From positions 1-5,740 of the forward strand of contig JAISLO010000078.1 in assembly GCA_031290815.1 (NCBI GenBank): a DNA stretch of 5,740 nt, read 5' to 3'. This document shows, in pieces, positions 1 through 4,029 of this stretch (position 1 is the first letter of the stretch; each line of letters opens with the position of its first letter). A program made the position numbers and the translations under genes. The DNA comes from Synergistaceae bacterium. Its GTDB lineage: Bacteria; Synergistota; Synergistia; Synergistales; Synergistaceae. The notes beneath the pieces are model-generated. The model did not search any database. It had not been told where the DNA came from and worked only from the letters and a program-made list of their open reading frames with translations.

Positions 1-491
1 CAGTCGATGAGACAGTCTGTGAGATGGAAAAGAGGGCGCCGGAAGGCATCCTTACAAAGAAAGCGTCTTCAGTACGTGATGCGTGCGCATATATACTGTC
101 GAACTGGGAAGGTATACAAATGCGGCAGCAGAAAGGTATGCAGGGCAGCTGCACAGAGCCTATGGTAAGCCATGTGCTGTCAGAGCGCCTTAGCAGGAAC
201 CCGATGGGTTGGTCTGAGGGAGGCCTTGCGCAGATGGCGATGATCAGGGTATATGCGAAGAACGGCGGAATAGTTAAAGAGCAGGACATATTGCAGAGTC
301 CACGCATAAAGGGCAACAAAGCGCCCCGATATATAGAACGTTATAGAGGAATTGTCGAAAGACAGGAAAAGGAGTTTTTATCGAAGAGACGGGATTGGAG
401 CATATTTGAGAGATCATCGTACTCAATAGGATTGGTCACAGGCACAAAACGGGCTTATGATGCCCTCTCTAAAATGAGGGCTGCCATATGA
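1..491 (+). CDS. ISLre2-family (UPF0236) transposase, C-terminal part, truncated by window edge
   Basis: This is the C-terminal third or so of a transposase of the ISLre2 / UPF0236 family, which catalyses movement of its own insertion sequence. The frame is open from position 3 to the TGA at 489-491. The ATG at 24 is only an internal methionine, so the true start lies left of the window. The recognisable stretch starts with YILSNWEGI (residues 24-32 counted from that methionine), then GSCTEPMVSHVLSERLS and NPMGWSEGGLAQM, and ends with IRVYAKNGG. The Cys/His/Trp-containing core (cysteine, VSHVLS, MGWS) is the family's C-terminal signature. Family members are usually about 450-500 residues, and about 162 are visible here. 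No frameshift or internal stop is seen in this part, so the copy may be intact. The exact right end of the insertion sequence could not be fixed. Confidence 0.82.
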   Translation, partial: VDETVCEMEKRAPEGILTKKASSVRDACAYILSNWEGIQMRQQKGMQGSCTEPMVSHVLSERLSRNPMGWSEGGLAQMAMIRVYAKNGGIVKEQDILQSPRIKGNKAPRYIERYRGIVERQEKEFLSKRRDWSIFERSSYSIGLVTGTKRAYDALSKMRAAI

Positions 492-499
492 TGACAAAA

Positions 500-527
500 C
501 CCCAGAACAACTTGACACCGTCTGGGG
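500..527 (+). repeat. Perfect 7-bp hairpin behind transposase, includes the next gene's Shine-Dalgarno
   Basis: CCCCAGA (500-506) and TCTGGGG (521-527) are exact inverted repeats around a 14-nt loop. The structure starts 8 nt after the transposase stop codon. No T-run follows, so it is not a normal intrinsic terminator. The GGGG of the 3' arm is part of the GGGGAG ribosome binding site (524-529) of the gene starting at 540, so in a read-through transcript the site would be paired. It may also be part of the subterminal structure of the insertion sequence. Confidence 0.5.
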
Positions 528-539
528 AGCATTATAAGA

Positions 540-971
540 ATGAAAAGAAAGATAAAAACATTTATAATCCTTGCATTAATCATAGTTGTTTTATGCACTT
601 TGTTATATTATTTTCGTGAACGACCGATTGGTTATGGTGCGGATACAGTCAATTTAGAATATTTGCGTGTCAATCGTGTAACAGACGAGAGCGAATCCGA
701 TGTAACGGAATGGATTGACCCGATTATGTTGATTGAAATGCTAAGTAAAACTCAGAGCCGCCGAGCCATAAATACTATGGGCAGTTACCATATGAGTGAT
801 ATCCGGTGGGAGATAGACTTGATCGATTCTGAACAAGGCCCTTACCATGTGGTCTTAGGAAAAAATAGCTTCTGGTATGTGTCTGGAGATGAATGGTTTA
901 ATATCGCTGAGGCGGATGTCTTAATTGACAATATTGACGCACTATATGAGCAAGGTATAGATTCTATTTAA
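540..971 (+). CDS. Small membrane-anchored extracytoplasmic protein of unknown function
   Basis: I do not recognise this 143-residue protein. It has a basic N-terminus (MKRKIK), then one hydrophobic segment at about residues 7-25 (FIILALIIVVLCTLLYYF). This fits a signal anchor, or a signal peptide without a clear cleavage site. The cysteine at residue 19 lacks a proper lipobox context, so a lipoprotein is unlikely. The remaining 115 or so residues are soluble, acidic and aromatic-rich (WIDP, RWEIDL, FWYVSG, EWFNIAE), as in a small extracytoplasmic domain. The start is supported by GGGGAG at 524-529, 10 nt upstream. Composition is about 39% GC, far below hslU to the right, and the gene sits just behind a transposase, which suggests horizontal acquisition. 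A terminator-like hairpin follows the stop codon. The coding call is fairly safe and the function is unknown. Confidence 0.75.
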   Translation: MKRKIKTFIILALIIVVLCTLLYYFRERPIGYGADTVNLEYLRVNRVTDESESDVTEWIDPIMLIEMLSKTQSRRAINTMGSYHMSDIRWEIDLIDSEQGPYHVVLGKNSFWYVSGDEWFNIAEADVLIDNIDALYEQGIDSI

Positions 972-1003
972 TTCCCGCGCCTTAACTAATGATTTCTGAG
1001 AAG

Positions 1004-1034
1004 GGCTGTTTCAGACAATGAGACAGCCTATATT
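1004..1034 (+). terminator. Terminator-like hairpin after the membrane protein gene
   Basis: GGCTGTTTC (1004-1012) pairs with GAGACAGCC (1020-1028) in a 9-bp stem with a 7-nt loop. The single non-Watson-Crick pair is T-G on the plus strand (1010/1022), which stays paired in plus-strand RNA but not in minus-strand RNA, fitting a plus-strand role. It begins 32 nt after the stop at 971. The following TATATTT is a weak T-tract, so termination may be inefficient. Confidence 0.55.
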
Positions 1035-1270
1035 TACCGACCCAAGCAAGTCGTTAAACTACTCTAGCCCGAGGTTGCTGTAAAACCACCTCCAACCTAG
1101 GCACGTTGAAAAACCGCCTCGACGAGCGCAACATTACGCATATAGGCGAACCCGCGCTTTTGATGTGAGCCTATTTCGCCTCCCGGATGTGCGCAGCCTA
1201 CACGCGACGTAAAGCTGCGGGGGGATGAATGTACTCACTGCTCCAATTAGGCGAGCATACCCCATTAAGG
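1035..1270. other. Gene-free stretch with no assignable function; possible decayed or dispersed repeat
   Basis: No credible gene is seen here on either strand. On the minus strand one frame reads FAYMRNVALVEAVFQRA, stop, VGGGFTATSG, stop, SSLTTCLGR, stop, between about 1150 and 1032. This looks like protein-like text interrupted by TAG codons. Short inverted repeats exist at 1072-1077 with 1093-1098 and at 1192-1197 with 1214-1219, but both are weak. It may be part of a dispersed intergenic repeat, which cannot be decided from one copy. Confidence 0.3.
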
Positions 1271-1333
1271 CCACAAGATGACAAATCCGAACACCTTGTC
1301 CGTGACAAAGGGGTTCGGATTTGAACCTTGTGG
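1271..1333 (-). repeat. 63-nt multi-part hairpin
   Basis: Three nested stems are visible. The outer stem is CCACAAG (1271-1277) with CTTGTGG (1327-1333), an exact 7 bp. The middle stem is AAATCCGAAC (1283-1292) with GTTCGGATTT (1313-1322), an exact 10 bp. The inner stem is CCTTGTC (1294-1300) with GACAAAGG (1304-1311), with one bulged base. Small internal loops (5 and 4 nt) separate outer and middle stems. Neither strand has a T-run behind it, so it does not look like an intrinsic terminator. The minus strand of the middle stem reads GGTTCAAATCC at 1317-1327, which resembles a tRNA T-loop box. The outer arm's TGG (1331-1333) is also the CCA of the duplicated tRNA-Glu end. The strand is assigned by continuity with the tRNA operon only. 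Confidence 0.6.
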
Positions 1334-1349
1334 TACCCGGTAGGGGAGT
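1331..1349 (-). repeat. Exact 19-nt direct copy of the tRNA-Glu 3' end (att-like)
   Basis: TGGTACCCGGTAGGGGAGT at 1331-1349 is identical to 1503-1521, which is the CCA, discriminator, acceptor strand and T-stem 3' strand of tRNA-Glu. The two copies lie 172 bp apart in the same orientation. Duplicated tRNA 3' ends are the classic mark of integrase attachment sites. The enclosed DNA is far too short to be a normal integrative element and encodes nothing, so a structural repeat or a remnant is also possible. Confidence 0.6.
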
Positions 1350-1450
1350 TTGCGTATGCTTCGCATACGCCGTCCTTGGCGGCTCTACGAGACCGCCAAG
1401 GACCTGAAAGCTCCGCAGGAGCTTTCAGCCCTTTCGGGTTCGACTCCCCT
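1342..1450 (-). repeat. Predicted five-way junction: four contiguous hairpins closed by an 8-bp stem
   Basis: The closing stem is AGGGGAGT (1342-1349) with ACTCCCCT (1443-1450). Inside are four perfect hairpins with almost no spacing. The first is GCGTATGC/GCATACGC at 1352-1359 and 1363-1370. The second is GTCCTTGGCGG/CCGCCAAGGAC at 1372-1382 and 1393-1403. The third is CTGAAAGCTCC/GGAGCTTTCAG at 1404-1414 and 1418-1428. The fourth is CCC/GGG at 1429-1431 and 1436-1438. On the minus strand the first loop is GAA inside GCGAAGC, a known very stable DNA mini-hairpin, and the fourth is a GAAA tetraloop. The plus strand has TTC and TTTC instead, so a minus-strand RNA or single-stranded DNA role is more likely. 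Function is unknown. Confidence 0.65.
1436..1450 (+). repeat. Inverted 15-nt copy of the tRNA-Glu T-arm
   Basis: GGGTTCGACTCCCCT at 1436-1450 is the exact reverse complement of 1514-1528, the T-arm of tRNA-Glu. The match includes both stem strands specific to this tRNA, not only the conserved T-loop. In the tRNA-operon transcript this segment would be antisense to the T-arm of the tRNA that precedes it by about 53 nt. Confidence 0.65.
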
Positions 1451-1466
1451 TTCCAACTATATATTA

Positions 1467-1496
1467 ACGGGGGACGCCCATCTGGGCATCCCCCGT
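1467..1496 (-). terminator. Strong hairpin behind tRNA-Glu, probable end of the tRNA operon
   Basis: The arms 1467-1480 and 1483-1496 pair over 14 positions (13 if a 4-nt loop is allowed). The only imperfect pair is 1475/1488, which is C-A on the plus strand but G-U on the minus strand, so the stem is complete in minus-strand RNA. It lies 6 nt after the CCA of tRNA-Glu. The following minus-strand sequence is TAATATATAG, AT-rich but not a T-run, so it could be a weak terminator or a processing hairpin. Confidence 0.5.
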
Positions 1497-1502
1497 CAGC
1501 AA

Positions 1503-1577
1503 TGGTACCCGGTAGGGGAGTCGAACCCCTGACTCCGCCGTGAGAGGGCGATATCTTGACCACTTGACCAACCGGGC
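1503..1577 (-). tRNA. tRNA-Glu (anticodon CTC)
   Basis: This is a 75-nt cloverleaf on the minus strand with encoded CCA (1503-1505). It reads GAG codons. The acceptor GCCCGGT pairs with ACCGGGT, including a G1-U72 wobble, and the discriminator is A. The anticodon stem TCGCC/GGCGG holds the loop CTCTCAC with anticodon CTC at 1542-1544. The T-arm is AGGGG-TTCGACT-CCCCT. It is the last gene of the six-tRNA cluster, 7 nt from tRNA-Tyr. Parts of its 3' half are duplicated downstream in both orientations. Confidence 0.93.
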
Positions 1578-1584
1578 ATATATA

Positions 1585-1669
1585 TGGTGGAGGGAGAAGG
1601 AGTTGAACCTTCGAAGCGTAACGCAACGGATTTACAGTCCGCCCCCTTTGGCCACTCGGGAATCCCTCC
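1585..1669 (-). tRNA. tRNA-Tyr (anticodon GTA)
   Basis: This is an 85-nt class II tRNA with a long variable arm and encoded CCA (1585-1587). The acceptor GGAGGGA pairs with TCCCTCC and the discriminator is A. The anticodon loop CTGTAAA carries GTA at 1633-1635, flanked by CGGA and TCCG. The length and variable arm fit bacterial tRNA-Tyr. It lies 7 nt upstream of tRNA-Glu in the same transcript. Confidence 0.94.
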
Positions 1670-1674
1670 GTGTT

Positions 1675-1752
1675 GCCGGTCTCCCGGCGCAATATTAAAT
1701 TGTACGCTAGCAACTACCAATATCGGCAAGGGTTCGATTCCCTCCGTCCGGC
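1675..1752 (+). pseudogene. Possible degenerate tRNA or inverted tRNA-Thr fragment
   Basis: On the plus strand GCCGG (1675-1679) and CCGGC (1748-1752) could form an acceptor-like stem. GGGTTCGATTCCCTC at 1730-1744 is a T-arm-like segment in the right place before it. The middle does not fold into a convincing D-arm or anticodon arm, so a working tRNA is ruled out. The stretch 1730-1748 is an exact inverted copy of part of tRNA-Thr. GCCGG/CCGGC at 1675-1688 also forms a local hairpin by itself, which weakens the tRNA reading. Confidence 0.3.
1730..1748 (+). repeat. Inverted 19-nt copy of the tRNA-Thr T-arm and acceptor
   Basis: GGGTTCGATTCCCTCCGTC at 1730-1748 is the exact reverse complement of 1814-1832 in tRNA-Thr. 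It covers the T-loop, the T-stem 3' strand and four acceptor bases. In the operon transcript it lies about 59 nt after the tRNA-Thr CCA and is antisense to it. The arrangement parallels that behind tRNA-Glu. Confidence 0.65.
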
Positions 1753-1783
1753 TATCTCTTTGAATAACCGCGTCGGGCCTCTT

Positions 1784-1804
1784 GGCTGCCTCTTGTCGGC
1801 AGCC
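1784..1804 (-). repeat. 7-bp hairpin immediately behind tRNA-Thr
   Basis: GGCTGCC (1784-1790) and GGCAGCC (1798-1804) are exact inverted repeats around a 7-nt loop. The hairpin starts 2 nt after the tRNA-Thr CCA on the transcribed strand. There is no T-run behind it, so a role in 3' processing, or in separating tRNA-Thr from the antisense copy further on, is more likely than termination. Confidence 0.45.
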
Positions 1805-1806
1805 CT

Positions 1807-1881
1807 TGGAGCTGACGGAGGGAATCGAACCCCCAACCTGCTGATTACAAATCAGCTGCTCTACCGTTGAGCCACGTCAGC
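1807..1881 (-). tRNA. tRNA-Thr (anticodon TGT)
   Basis: This is a 75-nt cloverleaf with encoded CCA (1807-1809). The acceptor GCTGACG pairs exactly with CGTCAGC and the discriminator is U. The anticodon stem GCTGA/TCAGC encloses TTTGTAA with anticodon TGT at 1847-1849, reading ACA and related codons. The D-arm GCTCAACGGTAGAGC is standard. It is the fourth gene of the tRNA operon. A 19-nt antisense copy of its T-arm and acceptor lies in the spacer towards tRNA-Tyr. Confidence 0.94.
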
Positions 1882-1912
1882 ATGGCTGTTGTGACCCGCC
1901 GGACTTTCATGA

Positions 1913-1990
1913 TGGCGACCCGGAACGGGCTCGAACCGTCGACCTCCAGCGTGACAGGCTGGCATTCTAAACCAACTGAACTACCGGGCC
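1913..1990 (-). tRNA. tRNA-Asp (anticodon GTC)
   Basis: This is a 78-nt cloverleaf with encoded CCA (1913-1915) and discriminator G, as usual for tRNA-Asp. The acceptor GGCCCGG pairs with CCGGGTC, with a G2-U71 wobble. The anticodon stem CCAGC/GCTGG holds CTGTCAC with anticodon GTC at 1953-1955. The D-loop (AGTTGGTTTA) is one base longer than the common form. Only 3 nt separate it from tRNA-Val, so the two must be released by processing of a shared transcript. Confidence 0.94.
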
Positions 1991-1993
1991 ACA

Positions 1994-2070
1994 TGGTGGG
2001 CGTAGTTGGACTCGAACCAATGACCCCCTGCTTGTAAGGCAGGTGCTCTAACCAGCTGAGCTATACGCCC
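1994..2070 (-). tRNA. tRNA-Val (anticodon TAC)
   Basis: This is a 77-nt cloverleaf with encoded CCA (1994-1996) and discriminator A. The acceptor GGGCGTA pairs exactly with TACGCCC. The anticodon stem CCTGC/GCAGG holds CTTACAA with anticodon TAC at 2034-2036. The D-arm GCTCAGCTGGTTAGAGC is textbook. It is the second gene of the operon. Confidence 0.95.
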
Positions 2071-2096
2071 CTTTGCCTGTCTTCACAAGCACACTC

Positions 2097-2147
2097 CTCC
2101 CTTGCAGGGAGCATATGTTTTGAAGTTACTGAAGCCTTGTAACTTCA
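2097..2147 (-). repeat. Two short hairpins in the tRNA-Asn to tRNA-Val spacer
   Basis: TGAAGTTAC (2121-2129) pairs exactly with GTAACTTCA (2139-2147) around a 9-nt loop, and CTCCCT (2097-2102) pairs with AGGGAG (2106-2111) around a 3-nt loop. They fill most of the 78-nt spacer, the longest stretch between the first two tRNAs. They probably guide processing of the tRNA-Asn 3' end. No T-run marks either as a terminator, since the downstream tRNAs have no other clear promoter. Confidence 0.4.
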
Positions 2148-2148
2148 C

Positions 2149-2223
2149 TGGCTCCAGGGGTGGGGCTCGAACCCACAACAACCCGGTTAACAGCCGGGGA
2201 CTCTACCATTGAGCTACCCTGGA
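2149..2223 (-). tRNA. tRNA-Asn (anticodon GTT)
   Basis: This is a 75-nt cloverleaf with encoded CCA (2149-2151) and discriminator G. The acceptor TCCAGGG pairs with CCCTGGA, and the U1-A72 start is typical of tRNA-Asn. The anticodon loop CTGTTAA carries GTT at 2189-2191 between CCGG-type stem strands. It is the first gene of the tRNA operon, about 55 nt downstream of the expected transcription start. Confidence 0.95.
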
Positions 2224-2284
2224 TCGCTTATCGCGGAAACCGAAGGGAGGCATTGCCCGTCCGGCTTTTTGCGAGCCGATAAAT

Positions 2285-2314
2285 ATATTAACACAGCCTA
2301 TCACGGCGTGTAAA
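2285..2314 (-). promoter_or_regulatory. Sigma-A-type promoter of the tRNA operon
   Basis: On the minus strand TTTACA (2309-2314) and TAATAT (2285-2290) are separated by 18 bp. The upstream side is rich in A and T, including an 8-T run on the minus strand (2333-2340), which could act as an UP element. The start would fall near 2278, giving a leader of about 55 nt before tRNA-Asn. The leader contains a small CGGCT/AGCCG hairpin. All six tRNAs lie downstream on the same strand without another obvious promoter. Confidence 0.6.
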
Positions 2315-2350
2315 GAACTTTTCAAATTGATTGAAAAAAAAGATTATACC

Positions 2351-2998
2351 TCAAACCATCAAAAGTATCTCCGCCGCCTCTACCGATACCGGCTGTATGT
2401 TCGCGCCCGCCGCGGACGAGGCCGCGAGACGCATCGCAGCAACAGCATCCTCCGGCCCGGTCACGTTGAAGGCCACATCGTCCCCGTATTCCGCGCCGGA
2501 CACCGTCCATCCAGCTCTCGCGGCGGCGGCGCGCATCTTTTCGAACGCCGGATAGCTCATCCTATAACGAATGGATATCCCCGGCGCCACATCCACTATG
2601 CCGGCGTCCGCCAGCGCGGCTTTCAGCGCTGCCGTGTAAGCCCTGACTAGGCCGCCCGTGCCGAGCTTGACTCCGCCGAAATACCTCGTCACGACGGCGG
2701 CCACGTCCGTAACGCCCTCACTCACGAGCAGCTGAAGCATGGGCGCGCCCGCCGTCCCCTGCGGCTCACCGTCCTCGCTCGACCACCGTTCACCCATATC
2801 GCTGCCCAATACGAAGCACGGCACATTGTGTTTTGCGCCATGGTGCCGCTTCCTGATTTCTGCAAAAAAAACCTCTGCTTCCCCGCGGGAGCGCACGGGG
2901 CGTAGGTACGCGATGAAGCGGGATCTATCTACGACGATCTCGGCGTAGCCCTCCCCGCCCAACGTCTTGTATTCAGATGCAGCGTTGTCCTGCACCAT
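2351..2998 (-). CDS. yigZ: YigZ/IMPACT family protein (UPF0029)
   Basis: This is a 215-residue member of the YigZ/IMPACT family, a widespread protein with an N-terminal ribosomal-protein-S5-like fold and a C-terminal DUF1949-type domain. Its molecular function in bacteria is not settled. The eukaryotic relative IMPACT modulates the amino-acid-starvation kinase GCN2. The signature block lies at residues 77-122, with GEPQGTAGAPML, VVTRYFGGVKLGTGGLVRAY. The N-terminal DRSRFIAYL (24-32) and the C-terminal domain (about 140-205) are also as expected, and the length is normal. The start at 2998 is preferred because GAGGG lies 5 nt upstream. An in-frame ATG at 3034 would add 12 residues and sits 3 nt after the codY stop, but lacks a Shine-Dalgarno. 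Either way it is cotranscribed with codY. No clear terminator hairpin follows it. Confidence 0.9.
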   Translation of the reverse strand: MVQDNAASEYKTLGGEGYAEIVVDRSRFIAYLRPVRSRGEAEVFFAEIRKRHHGAKHNVPCFVLGSDMGERWSSEDGEPQGTAGAPMLQLLVSEGVTDVAAVVTRYFGGVKLGTGGLVRAYTAALKAALADAGIVDVAPGISIRYRMSYPAFEKMRAAAARAGWTVSGAEYGDDVAFNVTGPEDAVAAMRLAASSAAGANIQPVSVEAAEILLMV

Positions 2999-3037
2999 GC
3001 CGCCCTCATTCAGCGCCGGCAAACCATAGGCCATAGA

Positions 3038-3820
3038 TCAGAATTTCGTTTTCTTCAACTCGTCTATGAACTTGTCGTTGAGTACCTTGATATGCGTGCC
3101 CTTCATTCCGAGCGAGCGCGACTCGATGACACCAGCGCTCTCCAACTTGCGCAGCGCGTTCACGATGACGGAACGCGTGATACCGAACCGGTCGGCGATC
3201 TTGCTCGCAACGAGAAGCCCCTCCGTCCCGCTCAGTTCGTTGAATATCTGCTGTATCGCTTCCACCTCGGAGTAGGACAATGTACCGATGGCCTTCAGAA
3301 CCGTCGCCTTCACCCTTTCCTCTTGTTCCTGTTTCAGCTTGCGGCGGCGCTTAATCTCAAGCCCGACTACCGTCGCTCCATACTCTCCAAGGATCAGATC
3401 CTCGTCATTGAAGCGAGGGGAATAGCGCGTGACGATGACCGTCCCCAGACGCTCGCCCGCACCGTATATAGGTATAATCGTGTGTAGTTTGTCATATGTC
3501 TCGTAGTCGTACTTGAATATATTCAGCGCCTCGTCCGCCGTGAGGTTGCATGCCGTATCGGTCACTTTGAGCAGCTCGTCGGCGTACTCGTCGGGGAGCT
3601 TCTCCTGCCCCGGCTCGGCCGGGTCAGGCACGGCGTTGCTGTCGGACTTGATCGTGTAGTGCACGCCGAGCACCTTGCCCTTGGCAGTGATGATGTAGAC
3701 ATTGGCGTCCATGAGCTCGCTCAGTATACGGCTGAGATCCTCGTAGGAGAACATCCCGGTGGAGCTTTCCTGCAGAACCCAGTTGAGCTTTCGGACCTTT
3801 TCAAGAGCTGATTTTCTCAT
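3038..3820 (-). CDS. codY: GTP-sensing global transcriptional regulator CodY
   Basis: CodY represses (and sometimes activates) genes for amino-acid uptake and synthesis, and in many species virulence and development, when branched-chain amino acids and GTP are abundant. This 260-residue protein has the normal length. A GAF sensor domain spans about 1-155, with IPIYGAGERLGTVIVTR at 116-132 and NDEDLILGEYGATVVGLEI at 138-156. A linker helix follows, then a winged helix-turn-helix. The DNA-binding part is nearly identical to the B. subtilis protein: GLLVASKIADRFGITRSVIV at 201-220, then NALRKLESAGVIESRSLGMK. The ligand loop between residues 50 and 122 contains no arginine (see findings). The start is supported by GAGGA at 3828-3832, 7 nt upstream. 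It follows hslU as in the cod operon, but is separated from it by a terminator and has its own promoter. Confidence 0.97.
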   Translation of the reverse strand: MRKSALEKVRKLNWVLQESSTGMFSYEDLSRILSELMDANVYIITAKGKVLGVHYTIKSDSNAVPDPAEPGQEKLPDEYADELLKVTDTACNLTADEALNIFKYDYETYDKLHTIIPIYGAGERLGTVIVTRYSPRFNDEDLILGEYGATVVGLEIKRRRKLKQEQEERVKATVLKAIGTLSYSEVEAIQQIFNELSGTEGLLVASKIADRFGITRSVIVNALRKLESAGVIESRSLGMKGTHIKVLNDKFIDELKKTKF

Positions 3821-3907
3821 TCATATATCCTCATAATTATCAATGTGATTTTGGAACAGCTTCTCCACGGAATCGGTTCATCCGCGGGGCGACTGAACGC
3901 CATAAAC

Positions 3908-3935
3908 ATTATATACAAAAAACAGTGCGCGTAAA
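3908..3935 (-). promoter_or_regulatory. Sigma-A-type promoter of codY-yigZ
   Basis: On the minus strand a perfect TATAAT (3908-3913) lies 16 bp downstream of TTTACG (3930-3935). The transcription start would be near 3901, giving a leader of about 80 nt before codY. It lies downstream of the hslU terminator, so codY can be expressed independently of hslVU. Confidence 0.6.
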
Positions 3936-3938
3936 GAT

Positions 3939-3953
3939 AATTTTTTGAAATAT
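3939..3953. promoter_or_regulatory. Candidate CodY box upstream of codY
   Basis: AATTTTTTGAAATAT at 3939-3953 matches the CodY consensus AATTTTCWGAAAATT at 12 of 15 positions. It sits 3 bp upstream of the codY -35 element, where a bound dimer could touch RNA polymerase. Working CodY sites often carry this many mismatches, but such AT-rich matches also occur by chance. Confidence 0.45.
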
Positions 3954-3999
3954 CGCAATTTTCCCGTGCAGCGAGATAATTCAGCCAGCCACTTCATGT

Positions 4000-4029
4000 A
4001 AAAAAATGGAGCTCCGCTCGAGAAGCCCC
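4000..4029 (-). terminator. Intrinsic terminator of the hslVU transcript
   Basis: On the minus strand GGGGCTTC (4022-4029) pairs with GGAGCTCC (4008-4015) through eight pairs, two of them G-U, around a 6-nt loop. It is followed by one A and seven T residues (4000-4006). It begins 51 nt after the hslU stop codon. The G-U pairs work only on the minus strand, which fits the orientation. Confidence 0.8.

Noticed and set aside
512..538. TTGACA followed 15 bp later by TATAAG, promoter-like
   Set aside because: A start from it would lie inside or after the ATG at 540, and the spacing is too short. TTGACA also lies in the hairpin loop.
1271..1502. CRISPR array or integron attC array
   Set aside because: The repeats are inverted hairpins of different sequence, not regularly spaced direct repeats, and no integrase or cas gene is present.
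1198..1729. Several overlapping open frames on both strands across the hairpins and tRNA-Glu/Tyr
   Set aside because: They are translations of tRNA genes and inverted repeats; none has a ribosome binding site or a credible protein pattern.
2333..2348. T-run on the minus strand after yigZ as an intrinsic terminator
   Set aside because: No GC-rich inverted repeat precedes the run; it fits better as the AT-rich upstream part of the tRNA promoter.
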